64,000 nt of DNA, taken from NCBI RefSeq assembly GCF_000765745.2, contig NZ_JRPC02000001.1, forward strand, positions 1-64,000. The letters are read 5' to 3'. The DNA comes from Helicobacter apodemus. GTDB lineage: Bacteria; Campylobacterota; Campylobacteria; Campylobacterales; Helicobacteraceae. Position numbers and translations under genes: made by a program. The notes under the pieces are model-generated. The model worked only from the letters and a program-made list of their open reading frames with translations, did not search any database and was not told where the DNA came from. Position 1 is the first letter of the stretch. Each line of letters opens with the position of its first letter. This document shows positions 46,616-55,176 of the stretch, one piece after another.

Positions 46616-48100
46616 TTATTGGAGTAGTCTTAAAATGTTTTGTTGTGCAGCATTAGATTGACTTAGGGCGTAATTACCTGCTTGAGCAAGGATATTCAAG
46701 TTAGAGTAATTCGCAGATTCTGAAGCATAATCTACTTGTCTAATTGAAGATTCAGCAGAGCTTACATTGACTTGAGTTACGGTGATGTTATTCACGGTAG
46801 ATTGCATTTGTTGTTGAACAGAACCCAAATCCGCACGAATAGAATCAAGTTGCTTAATAGCAGATTCTGCTATATCCATAACAAGCATTGCACCTTTTAA
46901 TGAAGTTACCCCTGCCCCTAAAGCTTGACCTGCCATTGCAGAGTTTGCTGCGTTTGCACCCACTGCTGAGCGAATATCTTTGTTAAATGTGCCCCTAACA
47001 TTTCTTAAAGTCGCAGTTGCTTGTGCGGCTCCAGAAGCTGCAGCGGCATTACCAAGACCATCGTATTGAATATCATTAGAACCTAATCTTGTAAGCGTAA
47101 GCGTCCCAACAAATGTGCTACCCCCAGCTCCTGTAGTAATACCAGCTCCACCAGCACTCATATTACCTCCACTAACTTGGATAGCTCTACCATCTGTTGA
47201 TGTAAGCACCAATCGTCCATCTTCACCAACAGAGGCTTGAACGCCAGTTTCTTCTTTATAAGCATTGATAGCTTGGACTAATCGTCCATCCCTATCGGCT
47301 TGTTGAACACCTGTAATATCACCAATTTTTACTCCGTTGATACTCAAGCTTACAATATCTCCTGCACCAACTTGCTGTGTTCCTGTTCTAACAACCGTAG
47401 CTTCTGCACGAATACCGCCTAAATTATCAGAGTTTTTGTTAATAACTTGGGCTAAAGCTCCTAAACCTGTCCCAGCAGAAGTAGAGATCACAACATTTTC
47501 TAATGTTACATTTTGTTGATTTTTCGCACCAATAAAATTCATCGCGATATTATCAAGTGCAGTGAATTTTAGAGATTCTACCCTTGCGTGCCCTATTTTA
47601 TCCGAACTTGTCGCGCCAATACTTGTTTGGATAGTTTGGTTAGAATACGCACCTACTTGGAATGCTTTATTGGTAAATCCACCCGCTAAGAGATTCAAAC
47701 CATTATAAGAAGTGGTTGCTGCGATATTATCTAATGATTCAATCAATCGGTTAATATCTGCTTGAATCGCAGTTCTTGTAGTCGTAGTTTGACCATCTTG
47801 AGCTGCTTGGGTTGCTTTAGTCTTGATGGTATCTAAGATTTTGATTTGCTCATCCATTGCTTTATCCGCAATTTGAATCATACCCATACCATCATTAGTA
47901 TTCCTAATAGCCTGTCCTAAAGTATTCGCTTGTGAGCGTAAGCTATCAGCAATTGCCATACCTGAAGCGTCATCTTTAGCAGAGTTGATTCTAAGACCTG
48001 AACTTAACTTTTGCAATGAACTTGAAAGCGAAGTCTGTGTAAAACTTGATTGAGCGTGTGCGTTTAACGCATTAACATTAGTATTAACTTGGAAAGCCAT
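46616..48100 (-). CDS. flaA: Major flagellin FlaA
   Basis: Filament subunit, 494 residues from the ATG at 48100. The N-terminal MAFQVNTNVNALNAHAQSS and SGLRINSAKDDASGMAIAD and the C-terminal ASESANYSNLNILAQAGNYA are conserved D0/D1 export and assembly regions; the middle (about 190-390) is variable, Ser/Thr-rich and likely glycosylated with pseudaminic acid. AAGGAG lies 6-7 bases before the ATG; the open frame extends 12 codons further but without a proper site. Driven by a sigma28 promoter at 48287-48313. FlaA rather than FlaB because of that promoter class, as in H. pylori. Confidence 0.96.
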   Translation of the reverse strand: MAFQVNTNVNALNAHAQSSFTQTSLSSSLQKLSSGLRINSAKDDASGMAIADSLRSQANTLGQAIRNTNDGMGMIQIADKAMDEQIKILDTIKTKATQAAQDGQTTTTRTAIQADINRLIESLDNIAATTSYNGLNLLAGGFTNKAFQVGAYSNQTIQTSIGATSSDKIGHARVESLKFTALDNIAMNFIGAKNQQNVTLENVVISTSAGTGLGALAQVINKNSDNLGGIRAEATVVRTGTQQVGAGDIVSLSINGVKIGDITGVQQADRDGRLVQAINAYKEETGVQASVGEDGRLVLTSTDGRAIQVSGGNMSAGGAGITTGAGGSTFVGTLTLTRLGSNDIQYDGLGNAAAASGAAQATATLRNVRGTFNKDIRSAVGANAANSAMAGQALGAGVTSLKGAMLVMDIAESAIKQLDSIRADLGSVQQQMQSTVNNITVTQVNVSSAESSIRQVDYASESANYSNLNILAQAGNYALSQSNAAQQNILRLLQ

Positions 48101-48286
48101 TTTAAACTCCTTTTTATTTGTTGTCTTCCTTGACAAAATATTTAAACCTACAAAGAAATAGTAAGCAAGGTTTTAAATTTCTTTAAAGTTTTAAAGCTTT
48201 ATAAAGATTAGCTTAAAGCTATCTAGGAGTTGCTCCATTAGCTCTAAAGTCCTTGCTAACCAACTTCCCTGTTTGGTTACTTGAGT

Positions 48287-48313
48287 ATATCGGACAAATT
48301 TTAAAAAACTTAA
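48287..48313 (-). promoter_or_regulatory. Sigma28 (FliA) promoter of flaA
   Basis: On the minus strand TTAAGTTT, 11 bases, TCCGATAT: close to the FliA consensus TAAAGTTT-N11-GCCGATAA with exact spacing. It predicts a 5' leader of about 180 bases before flaA. Confidence 0.85.
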
Positions 48314-48346
48314 GAAAATTTGCAAAAATCTTTTAAAAATTTCATA

Positions 48347-48356
48347 CCCCCCCCCC
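48347..48356 (+). repeat. C10 homopolymer between divergent promoters
   Basis: Ten C on the plus strand, 33 bases upstream of the flaA sigma28 -35 element and about 70 bases upstream of the -10 box of the divergent ATP-grasp gene. It lies outside coding sequence, so any effect of slippage would be on promoter strength. Confidence 0.85.
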
Positions 48357-48427
48357 TACATAATTTGATTTTCAAATGTTCCTGTAATAAACAAAAATTC
48401 AAAAAAATCATTTTATAGGCTGATTTT

Positions 48428-48433
48428 TATAAT
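48428..48433 (+). promoter_or_regulatory. -10 box for the ATP-grasp gene
   Basis: TATAAT about 58 bases before the ATG; transcription would start near 48440, giving a 50-base leader ending in an AGGAGG ribosome site. Confidence 0.5.
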
Positions 48434-48490
48434 CTTTATAGATAGTTTTTGCTACCTTTGCAAACATATTTTAATTTTAGGAGGCAAACT

Positions 48491-49606
48491 ATGAGTTTGA
48501 AAAAAAATATCGTCTTTTTTGAAGCAAGAGGAGGGAGTGATAAAGGAGCTGATGGGCATAGAAAAGATACTATGCCTATGGTAAATGCACTCAAAGCAAA
48601 AGGCTGGAATGCGGAAGTGGTGTTTTTTACTGATGAGATTTTACGCGATGAAAGTGAAAGGAATAAGATTTATGAATATGTAAAAAATGCCGCTGATGGT
48701 TATGTATCAAGAGTAAATCCGGGGAATCTCAAGGAAGAAAAACTTTATTTTGATGTTTTACGCAAACTTTGTGCGGATGGATTAGTAGGTATGCCTCATC
48801 CTGATGCGATGATTGGCTATGGGGCTAAAGATGCTCTAACCAAATTAGCCGATACTCCTTTAGTGCCTAGTGATACTTATGCGTATTATGATAAAGCAGA
48901 GGCACAAAGGATAGGTGTAACTTGGACTGATAAACACGATTTCAAAAAAACTTTCCCCCAAACTCTTGCTAAAGGAGAGAGGGTATTAAAGCAAAATCGT
49001 GGCTCTACGGGTGAGGGGATTTGGCGTGTGCGATTAGAATCTAATGCAGATTATAATAAAGTTACTTCCCTGCCCCTTGATACCAAGATTATCTGCACAG
49101 AGGCTAAAGATAATCACACAGAGGAGAGAAAACTAGGGGAATTTATGGATTTTTGTGAGCATTATCTAGTCGGAGATAATGGAATGCTTGTAGATATGAC
49201 TTTCTTACCCCGCATTAAAGAAGGAGAGATTAGAATCTTAATGCTTTATAAAACCCCCGTTTATGTCGTGCATAAAAAACCCGCTGAAGGAGGAGATGCC
49301 TTTTCTGCAACACTCTTTAGTGGAGCAAAATACCGCTATGATGAACCCAAAGATTGGCAGGCTTTGATTGATTGGTTTTTAAACCAGCTACCACAGATTC
49401 GCTCTAAACTTGGAAACTATGATTTACCTTTAATTTGGACGGCGGATTTTATCCTTGATACTGATGAGAGTGGCAAAGATAAGTATGTCTTAGGAGAAAT
49501 TAACTGCTCTTGCGTAGGATTTACAAGCCCTGAAGAGTTTATGGAAAAAATTGCGGTAATGGTAGGTGATAATATCATTCATATCGTAAGTGAGAAAAAG
49601 GCATAA
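48491..49606 (+). CDS. ATP-grasp-fold protein, unknown substrate
   Basis: A 371-residue protein starting at the ATG preceded by TTAGGAGGC; an in-frame TTG 42 bases earlier is not needed. LKQNRGSTGEGIWRV at 167-181 is the glycine-rich ATP-grasp nucleotide loop and Glu336/Asn338 in GEINCSCVGF fit the metal-binding E-x-N. The overall plan resembles glutathione-synthetase/RimK-type ligases that join a carboxylate to an amine. No signal peptide. It stands alone, divergent from flaA, with its own promoter and terminator. I do not recognise the substrate; a glutathione-like thiol, peptide tag or modification of a protein are all possible. Confidence 0.8.
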   Translation: MSLKKNIVFFEARGGSDKGADGHRKDTMPMVNALKAKGWNAEVVFFTDEILRDESERNKIYEYVKNAADGYVSRVNPGNLKEEKLYFDVLRKLCADGLVGMPHPDAMIGYGAKDALTKLADTPLVPSDTYAYYDKAEAQRIGVTWTDKHDFKKTFPQTLAKGERVLKQNRGSTGEGIWRVRLESNADYNKVTSLPLDTKIICTEAKDNHTEERKLGEFMDFCEHYLVGDNGMLVDMTFLPRIKEGEIRILMLYKTPVYVVHKKPAEGGDAFSATLFSGAKYRYDEPKDWQALIDWFLNQLPQIRSKLGNYDLPLIWTADFILDTDESGKDKYVLGEINCSCVGFTSPEEFMEKIAVMVGDNIIHIVSEKKA

Positions 49607-49611
49607 CTCTA

Positions 49612-49630
49612 TCCCCTTATATAAAGGGGA
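49612..49630 (+). terminator. Terminator hairpin of the ATP-grasp gene
   Basis: TCCCCTT-ATATA-AAGGGGA, 5 bases after the stop, followed by an AT-rich stretch without a pure T-run. Confidence 0.55.
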
Positions 49631-50168
49631 ATATCTTGTATATTATAGCTCCATAATTCAATAATTTAACTAAACCCCACAATCTCAACAGAGACTACCT
49701 CTAGCAGAGAAGGGTTTAGAATCATCAATAAATGCTCCTATAATCACCCCTTAAAAGGCTAAAAATGCAAGGGTAATTCATTTACAAATGTTATATTATG
49801 GGATAGTTACAATAACTATTTAATCTTGATAATGCTTAATTTACAAACAAAGTTTGTTTTAGAATGGATGCACCCAAAGAAGCTTTATGTTACTACAAAC
49901 ATTGCATTGACACTAAAACAAAATATGCTTAAAACCTCTCTTAAAACAACCAATCACCCAAAATTTAGAAAAACCCCTAACCAAAAACATAAAAAATCAT
50001 AGATTATAGCTTAGTGGGGGAGGGTTAAAGATTCTTAAATTAATCCTAATCAGTGAAGCCTCATTGAACAATCTCACTTCTAAGTTTAGGATGGATATTT
50101 GCTTTAATTACTAATTCCTTTTTAAACTTAAAAACCCTACAATTCCCCACTACAACAAAAGGTTAATA
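49631..50168. other. Long intergenic stretch before the cyd genes
   Basis: About 540 bases without a supported gene. It must contain the cyd promoter; TACAAT at about 50138 is a weak candidate. A 56-codon open frame (49832-50002) has no ribosome site. A short palindrome AAACAAAGTTTGTTT lies at 49845-49859. Nothing else recognisable. Confidence 0.5.
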
Positions 50169-50378
50169 ATGAAAATTTTGACAAGAATCTTTTCCTTTTA
50201 TTATTTTGGATTTAAAAATATGCGATTAGGTCGTAGTTTATGGCTTGTTATTATTGTTAAACTTTTTATCATCTTTGGAATCTTAAAAGTCTTTATCTAT
50301 GATAATAGTCTGCATAAACTCTATGCTACGCAAGAGGAAAAAAGTCAATTTATCACTCATAATCTTAAAAATTATTAG
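50169..50378 (+). CDS. DUF4492-family small membrane protein of the cyd operon
   Basis: A 69-residue protein with one hydrophobic helix (about 22-43, WLVIIVKLFIIFGILKVF) after a basic N-terminus. DUF4492 proteins are typically encoded just before cydA in Bacteroidota and Campylobacterota, and here cydA follows after 9 bases. Probably an assembly or accessory factor of cytochrome bd oxidase. Confidence 0.82.
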   Translation: MKILTRIFSFYYFGFKNMRLGRSLWLVIIVKLFIIFGILKVFIYDNSLHKLYATQEEKSQFITHNLKNY

Positions 50379-50387
50379 GGGAAACTT

Positions 50388-51932
50388 ATGGAACAAGCAA
50401 TATTACAACATTCTTTAAGCGTGGATTGGAGTCGCGCACAATTTGCCCTTACTGCCCTTTATCATTTTCTGTTCGTGCCTTTAACGCTTGGGCTTTCTTT
50501 TATCTTAGCGATTATGGAAAGCATTTATGTGAAAACACAAAATGAGCAATGGAAAAAAATTACGCAATTTTGGCTCTCCATTTTTGCGATTAATTTTGCT
50601 ATTGGTGTAGCAACGGGCATTATTATGGAGTTTGAATTTGGGACAAATTGGGCGAATTATTCTTGGTTTGTAGGGGATATATTTGGCGCACCTTTAGCCA
50701 TTGAAGGGATTATGGCATTTTTCTTAGAAGCGACTTTCTTTGCGGTAATGCTTTTTGGTTGGAATAAAGTCTCTCCTAAATTTCACCTGCTCTCTACCTG
50801 GCTTGTAGCCATTGGAAGCAACCTTAGTGCATTTTGGATTCTTGTCGCTAATGGCTGGATGCAATACCCCATTGGGACGAGCTTTAATTTAGAACAAGCA
50901 AGGAATGAAATGACAAACTTCCTAGAAGTAGCTTTAAGCCCTGTGGGGATTAGCAAATTCTTACACACTATCGCTAGTGGTTATGTAATCTCTGCTCTAG
51001 TGGTGGTTGGAATCTCTGCTTGGTTTATTCTTAAAAAAAGGCATTTGCTTGAGGCTAAAAAGTCTCTTGTAGTGGGGGCTAGTTTTGGGCTTATTACTTC
51101 GGTATTTTTGTTTATTAGCGGGGATGAAAGCGCTTATCAAGTTACCCAAAAACAACCTATGAAACTCGCGGCAATGGAGGGGATTTATGAAGGTGAGCAT
51201 AGGGCTGGATTAGTAGCCTTTGGGATTTTAAACCCTAAAAAACAAATTGGGGATTTAGAACCTACCTTTCTCTTTGATGTTACTATCCCTTATGCCCTCT
51301 CGCTTTTAGGGCATCGCTCTGCTGATGGCTTTATCGCAGGCATTAATGATTTAGTTTATGGCAACAAAGAACGCAATCTTATGAGTATAGAGGAAAAGAT
51401 ACAAAAGGGTAAAACCGCCTTAGATGCTTTTCATACCTATAAGCAACAAAGAGAAGCTGGGGTTAGCACAGAGGATTTGCAAGTTTATAGCAAAATCGTG
51501 CAAGAAAATATGCCCTATTTTGGCTATGGATTCTTAAAAGATCCTAAAGAAGCTGTGCCACCTATTATGCTAACCTTTTATACCTTTCATTTAATGGTAG
51601 CTTTAGGGAGCTGGTTTTTTATCCTCTTTATTATCGTTCTTTATCTAGCAATGGCAAATGATATTACAAGATTTCATAAAATTCTATGGCTTTGTGTTTG
51701 GACTATCCCCTTAGGCTATATCGCAGCAGAATGCGGTTGGATTGTTGCAGAAGTTGGAAGGCAACCTTGGGCTATTCAAGATTTAATGCCTGTTAAAATT
51801 GCAGCGACACATTTAAGCAATGTCAATATACAAATTTCGTTTTTTATTTTTTTGGTTTTATTTACCACTTTACTTATTGCAGAAATTGGAATAATTCTTA
51901 AACAAATCAAAAAGGGTTTTGAAAGCCATTAA
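50388..51932 (+). CDS. cydA: Cytochrome bd ubiquinol/menaquinol oxidase subunit I
   Basis: The 514-residue heme-bearing subunit, with about nine membrane helices. RAQFALTALYHFLFVPLT includes His26, equivalent to heme ligand His19 of E. coli CydA; GRQPWAIQDLMP is the conserved late motif. It oxidises quinol and reduces oxygen at low oxygen tension without pumping protons. The Q-loop looks short. cydB begins 10 bases after its stop. Confidence 0.96.
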   Translation: MEQAILQHSLSVDWSRAQFALTALYHFLFVPLTLGLSFILAIMESIYVKTQNEQWKKITQFWLSIFAINFAIGVATGIIMEFEFGTNWANYSWFVGDIFGAPLAIEGIMAFFLEATFFAVMLFGWNKVSPKFHLLSTWLVAIGSNLSAFWILVANGWMQYPIGTSFNLEQARNEMTNFLEVALSPVGISKFLHTIASGYVISALVVVGISAWFILKKRHLLEAKKSLVVGASFGLITSVFLFISGDESAYQVTQKQPMKLAAMEGIYEGEHRAGLVAFGILNPKKQIGDLEPTFLFDVTIPYALSLLGHRSADGFIAGINDLVYGNKERNLMSIEEKIQKGKTALDAFHTYKQQREAGVSTEDLQVYSKIVQENMPYFGYGFLKDPKEAVPPIMLTFYTFHLMVALGSWFFILFIIVLYLAMANDITRFHKILWLCVWTIPLGYIAAECGWIVAEVGRQPWAIQDLMPVKIAATHLSNVNIQISFFIFLVLFTTLLIAEIGIILKQIKKGFESH

Positions 51933-51942
51933 AGGAGAGTTG

Positions 51943-53067
51943 ATGTTTTTTGGATTAGATTTAGCACAATTACAAATCTATTGGTGGCTAATTTTTAGCT
52001 TACTTGCTGGGCTTTTAAGCTTTATGTTTTTCGTGCAAGGTGGGCAAGGAATGCTCTTTGAGCTTGCTAAAAATGAAGAGGAAAAAGCCCTTATTATTAA
52101 TTCTTTAGGCAGAAAATGGGAGCTTGGTTTTACGACTTTAGTGCTTTTTGGTGGGGCGGCTTTTGCAGCCTTTCCTCTCTTTTATAGCACAAGTTTTGGC
52201 GGGGCTTATTGGGTTTGGCTTTTAATCCTCTTTTGCTTCATACTTCAAGCAGTTAGCTATGAATACCGCAAAAAAGAAGGGAATCTCTTAGGCTCTAAAA
52301 CCTATGAAATCTTTTTACTGCTTAATGGAATCTTGGGGGTTTTTCTTATTGGTGTTGCACTAAGCACCTTTTTTAGCGGGGCAAATTTCACATTAGACTC
52401 TCATCATTTTGTTTCGTGGGTTGGCTCTGCTAGGGGTTTAGAGGCTTTGCTTAATCCTTATAATTTCCTTTTGGGTTTTGCATTAATATTCTTAAGCAGA
52501 ATCTTAGCTTGTGGGTATTTTTTAAACCATATTGATGAGGCAATAATAAGACAGAGGATTATCAAAAAATTCACTTTCAATGCTCTTTTATTCTTACTTT
52601 TTTTCTTGGGTTTTCTTTTCTGGATTTTTACTAAGGAGGGATTTTTGATGAATGCGGATTCTACTATTTCTTTGCAAAAATACCTTTATCTTATGAATTT
52701 TCTCCAAATACCCCTCTTAATGGGAATCTTTTTAATCGGTGTTTTACTGGCTTTAATAGGGATATTCTTAGGGTATAAGGGACATAAAAAGGCAATCTTT
52801 GCCTTAGGTTTAGGTAGTGTCTTGAGTGTTTTTGCCCTTATGGCAAGTTTAGGGGTTGGCAAGAGTGCGTTTTATCCTAGTTTCGTGGATTTACAAAGCT
52901 CTCTTACGATTTATAACGCAAGCTCTAGTTATTATACCCTTAGCGTAATGGGATATGTAAGCCTGCTCGTCCCCTTTGTATTAGCTTATATCATCTATGT
53001 ATGGTCTCTAATGGATAGAGTAAAACTCACTAAAAAAGAATTACAAGAACAAACACATAGTTATTAA
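51943..53067 (+). CDS. cydB: Cytochrome bd oxidase subunit II
   Basis: A 374-residue membrane protein with eight or so helices, starting MFFGLDLAQLQIYWW. The ATG at 51943 follows AAGGAGAG; the open frame extends to a TTG at 51919 inside cydA, which I do not favour. It pairs with CydA and is followed by a small membrane ORF after 9 bases. Confidence 0.95.
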   Translation: MFFGLDLAQLQIYWWLIFSLLAGLLSFMFFVQGGQGMLFELAKNEEEKALIINSLGRKWELGFTTLVLFGGAAFAAFPLFYSTSFGGAYWVWLLILFCFILQAVSYEYRKKEGNLLGSKTYEIFLLLNGILGVFLIGVALSTFFSGANFTLDSHHFVSWVGSARGLEALLNPYNFLLGFALIFLSRILACGYFLNHIDEAIIRQRIIKKFTFNALLFLLFFLGFLFWIFTKEGFLMNADSTISLQKYLYLMNFLQIPLLMGIFLIGVLLALIGIFLGYKGHKKAIFALGLGSVLSVFALMASLGVGKSAFYPSFVDLQSSLTIYNASSSYYTLSVMGYVSLLVPFVLAYIIYVWSLMDRVKLTKKELQEQTHSY

Positions 53068-53076
53068 GGAGAGAGA

Positions 53077-53181
53077 ATGACGACTTTTTTATTACTTTTG
53101 TGGCCACTAATAATTTACATAAGCTACCGCTTTGTGCTTTTAAATATTCAACATCTCCAAAAAGATGAAGATACAAAATAG
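53077..53181 (+). CDS. 34-residue single-helix protein after cydB (CydX-like position)
   Basis: ATG at 53077 preceded by AAGGAGAG at good spacing opens a 34-codon frame: an N-terminal hydrophobic helix (TFLLLLWPLIIYISYRFVLL) followed by a charged tail. The length, single helix, ribosome site and position directly after cydB match small bd-oxidase subunits such as CydX/CbdX. The sequence itself is not an obvious CydX. The end overlaps the magIII start by 17 bases. Confidence 0.7.
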   Translation: MTTFLLLLWPLIIYISYRFVLLNIQHLQKDEDTK

Positions 53182-53830
53182 CTTTGATTTACTTTGTTGG
53201 CTAAAGCAAAAAGGTTATCTGAAAAATCCACCCCATACATTATGGTGGCCAAATGCTGGAGAATTTGAAGTCTTAGTAGGGGCTATTTTGGTGCAAAATA
53301 CCAAATGGGAACAAGCTTTCAAAATCCTACAAAGGCTTAAAACCCATCATCTCCTTAGCTTAGAATTACTTGCTAATACCCCTTTACACTCTCTACAATC
53401 CCTTATGCAAGATTTAGGATTTTTCCGACAAAAGTCTAAGTATATTGTTTTATTAAGTCAAAATATCTTAAAGGATTTTAGGGATTTTCCTACCTTTAAA
53501 ACAGAAGTTTCAAGAGAGTGGCTACTCTCCCAAAAGGGCATTGGGAATGAAACTTGCGATAGTATTCTCTGCTATGGGCTTTTAAGGGGGGAAATGGTTG
53601 TAGATACTTATACTTATAGGCTGCTTCAAAGCTTTGGCTACACCTTAGAGAGTTATGAGGAGATTAAGCAATGGCTAATGCAGGGGATAGTAGAACATTA
53701 TGATAAAATCACGAAGCTCTATAAAGAGGAAATTCCACTTTTTAAAGTTTATGCTAGATTTCACGGAAAAATAGTAGAATACTCTAAAGAAAATCCCATA
53801 AAAAGAAGCAAAAATGCAAACAAATTTTGA
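53165..53830 (+). CDS. magIII: 3-methyladenine DNA glycosylase MagIII-like
   Basis: A 221-residue helix-hairpin-helix base-excision enzyme. The HhH is at about 119-140 (LLSQKGIGNETCDSILCYGL) and the catalytic Asp147 in VVDTYTYR. It lacks the C-terminal four-cysteine Fe-S cluster of endonuclease III, which together with FEVLVGAILVQNTKW fits MagIII, first described in H. pylori, that removes alkylated adenine. Confidence 0.88.
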   Translation: MKIQNSFDLLCWLKQKGYLKNPPHTLWWPNAGEFEVLVGAILVQNTKWEQAFKILQRLKTHHLLSLELLANTPLHSLQSLMQDLGFFRQKSKYIVLLSQNILKDFRDFPTFKTEVSREWLLSQKGIGNETCDSILCYGLLRGEMVVDTYTYRLLQSFGYTLESYEEIKQWLMQGIVEHYDKITKLYKEEIPLFKVYARFHGKIVEYSKENPIKRSKNANKF

Positions 53831-55127
53831 ACCCTTAGAAGTGTTTTTAGAAATTTGTAAAATCCCTCATCCTAGCAAAGATTGCAAGGAAATGAAAGAA
53901 TGGATTAAAAAAGAGGCCAGTAAGTTTGGTGTCAAGATTTATGAGGATACCATAGGGAATATTTTATGCTCTAAAGGAATCCCAAAGGTATGCTTACAAG
54001 GGCATTATGATATGGTTTATGTTGGGGAATGCAAAGACTTTTCTATCCAACCACAATTCTTTAGTATAGAAAATAAAGAATGGCTTAAAGCACAATGCTC
54101 TAGTCTTGGAGCGGATAATGGAGTGGCCTTAGCTTGTATGCTTCTAGCCCTTAAATACTTTGATAACCTAGAATGCCTCTTTACCATTGATGAAGAAATA
54201 GGAATGATTGGGGCAAAAAATATCGCCTTAAAGCCACAATCCCCCTTTATGATTAATTGCGATAGTGAGGATATTAATGAAGTTGTGTTTAGCTGCGCTG
54301 GAGGCTATGATTTAAAGGCTACAAAAACTTTCAAAAAGATTCCCATTCCACAAGATTTTCAATACTACGCAATACATACCCAAAACTTCATAGGAGGGCA
54401 TAGTGGGATTGAAATACACAAAAATATCCCTAATGCACTCTTAGAGCTTGCTAAGATTGTAGAAGCCACAGAGGGCATTGTTTTAAGATTTTTTGGAGGA
54501 GAAAAACGCAATTCCATTCCTGTTAATGCGACCTTAAAAATCGCTTGCCCCCCAAAACATACAACCTTAATAGAGCATTTACCCAAAGAGTCCTTTAGTA
54601 TTAGCAAATTAAAAGATTCCCCCAATGAAGGCTATGATTGCAAGGATTTAGCAAAATCTCTTTTAAAGGTAGGAAATGGGGTTTTAAAATCACTCAATAA
54701 CGCCCCTATCTTATCAAGCAATATCGGGATTTTAGAGCAGCATCAAGATAATTTTACCCTCTTTTTAATGGGTAGAGGCAATGAAGAATCCCTTATGCAA
54801 GAAAATATCCAAAAACAACAAACATTTTTAGAGGATTTAGGATTTGCAGCTCATCTCCTAGATTACTACTCCCCTTGGGAGAAAGAGGAGGGGGAATTAC
54901 TCTTTAAAGTATGGAATATCTACCAAAAATATAATCCAAACTCGTATTTAAAAAGTATTCACGCTGGGCTTGAATGTGGAATCTTAAAACAAAAATATCC
55001 GCATATCCATTTTGTCTCTATAGGTCCTACGATATTGCACCCGCATTCTTTAAATGAAAAGCTAGATATAGCAAGTTTTCAACATTTTTGGGAAATTTTA
55101 CAAAAAATACTAAAAACAATGGCTTAA
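53814..55127 (+). CDS. pepD: M20-family aminoacyl-histidine dipeptidase (PepD-like)
   Basis: A 437-residue zinc peptidase: GHYDMV at 63-68, GADNGVAL at 99-106 and the general-base region IDEEIG at 125-130, then the dimerisation insert and a C-terminal metal His (HPHSLNE). PepD-type enzymes cleave Xaa-His dipeptides in the cytoplasm. The start lies 17 bases inside the end of magIII. Confidence 0.9.
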   Translation: MQTNFEPLEVFLEICKIPHPSKDCKEMKEWIKKEASKFGVKIYEDTIGNILCSKGIPKVCLQGHYDMVYVGECKDFSIQPQFFSIENKEWLKAQCSSLGADNGVALACMLLALKYFDNLECLFTIDEEIGMIGAKNIALKPQSPFMINCDSEDINEVVFSCAGGYDLKATKTFKKIPIPQDFQYYAIHTQNFIGGHSGIEIHKNIPNALLELAKIVEATEGIVLRFFGGEKRNSIPVNATLKIACPPKHTTLIEHLPKESFSISKLKDSPNEGYDCKDLAKSLLKVGNGVLKSLNNAPILSSNIGILEQHQDNFTLFLMGRGNEESLMQENIQKQQTFLEDLGFAAHLLDYYSPWEKEEGELLFKVWNIYQKYNPNSYLKSIHAGLECGILKQKYPHIHFVSIGPTILHPHSLNEKLDIASFQHFWEILQKILKTMA

Positions 55128-55143
55128 TATCTAAGAGATTTTT

Positions 55144-55151
55144 GCTAAAAT
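55144..55151 (+). promoter_or_regulatory. Extended -10 promoter for the SurA-like gene
   Basis: GC-TAAAAT preceded by T (TGC-TAAAAT from 55143), 26 bases before the ATG, in the 49-base gap after the peptidase gene. Confidence 0.5.
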
Positions 55152-55176
55152 ACTAACCAAAAATCAGGAATTTCTT

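Noticed and set aside
48258-48271. GG-N10-GC spacing upstream of flaA suggesting a sigma54 site
   Set aside because: Only the two dinucleotides and AA match; the sigma28 site close by is far better and fits the FlaA class.
49845-49859. AAACAAAGTTTGTTT palindrome as a regulatory site
   Set aside because: Short A/T palindromes of this kind are expected by chance here and no gene starts nearby.
49832-50002. 56-codon open frame upstream of the cyd genes
   Set aside because: No ribosome site, basic low-complexity product, and no similarity I recognise; chance is likely in AT-rich DNA.
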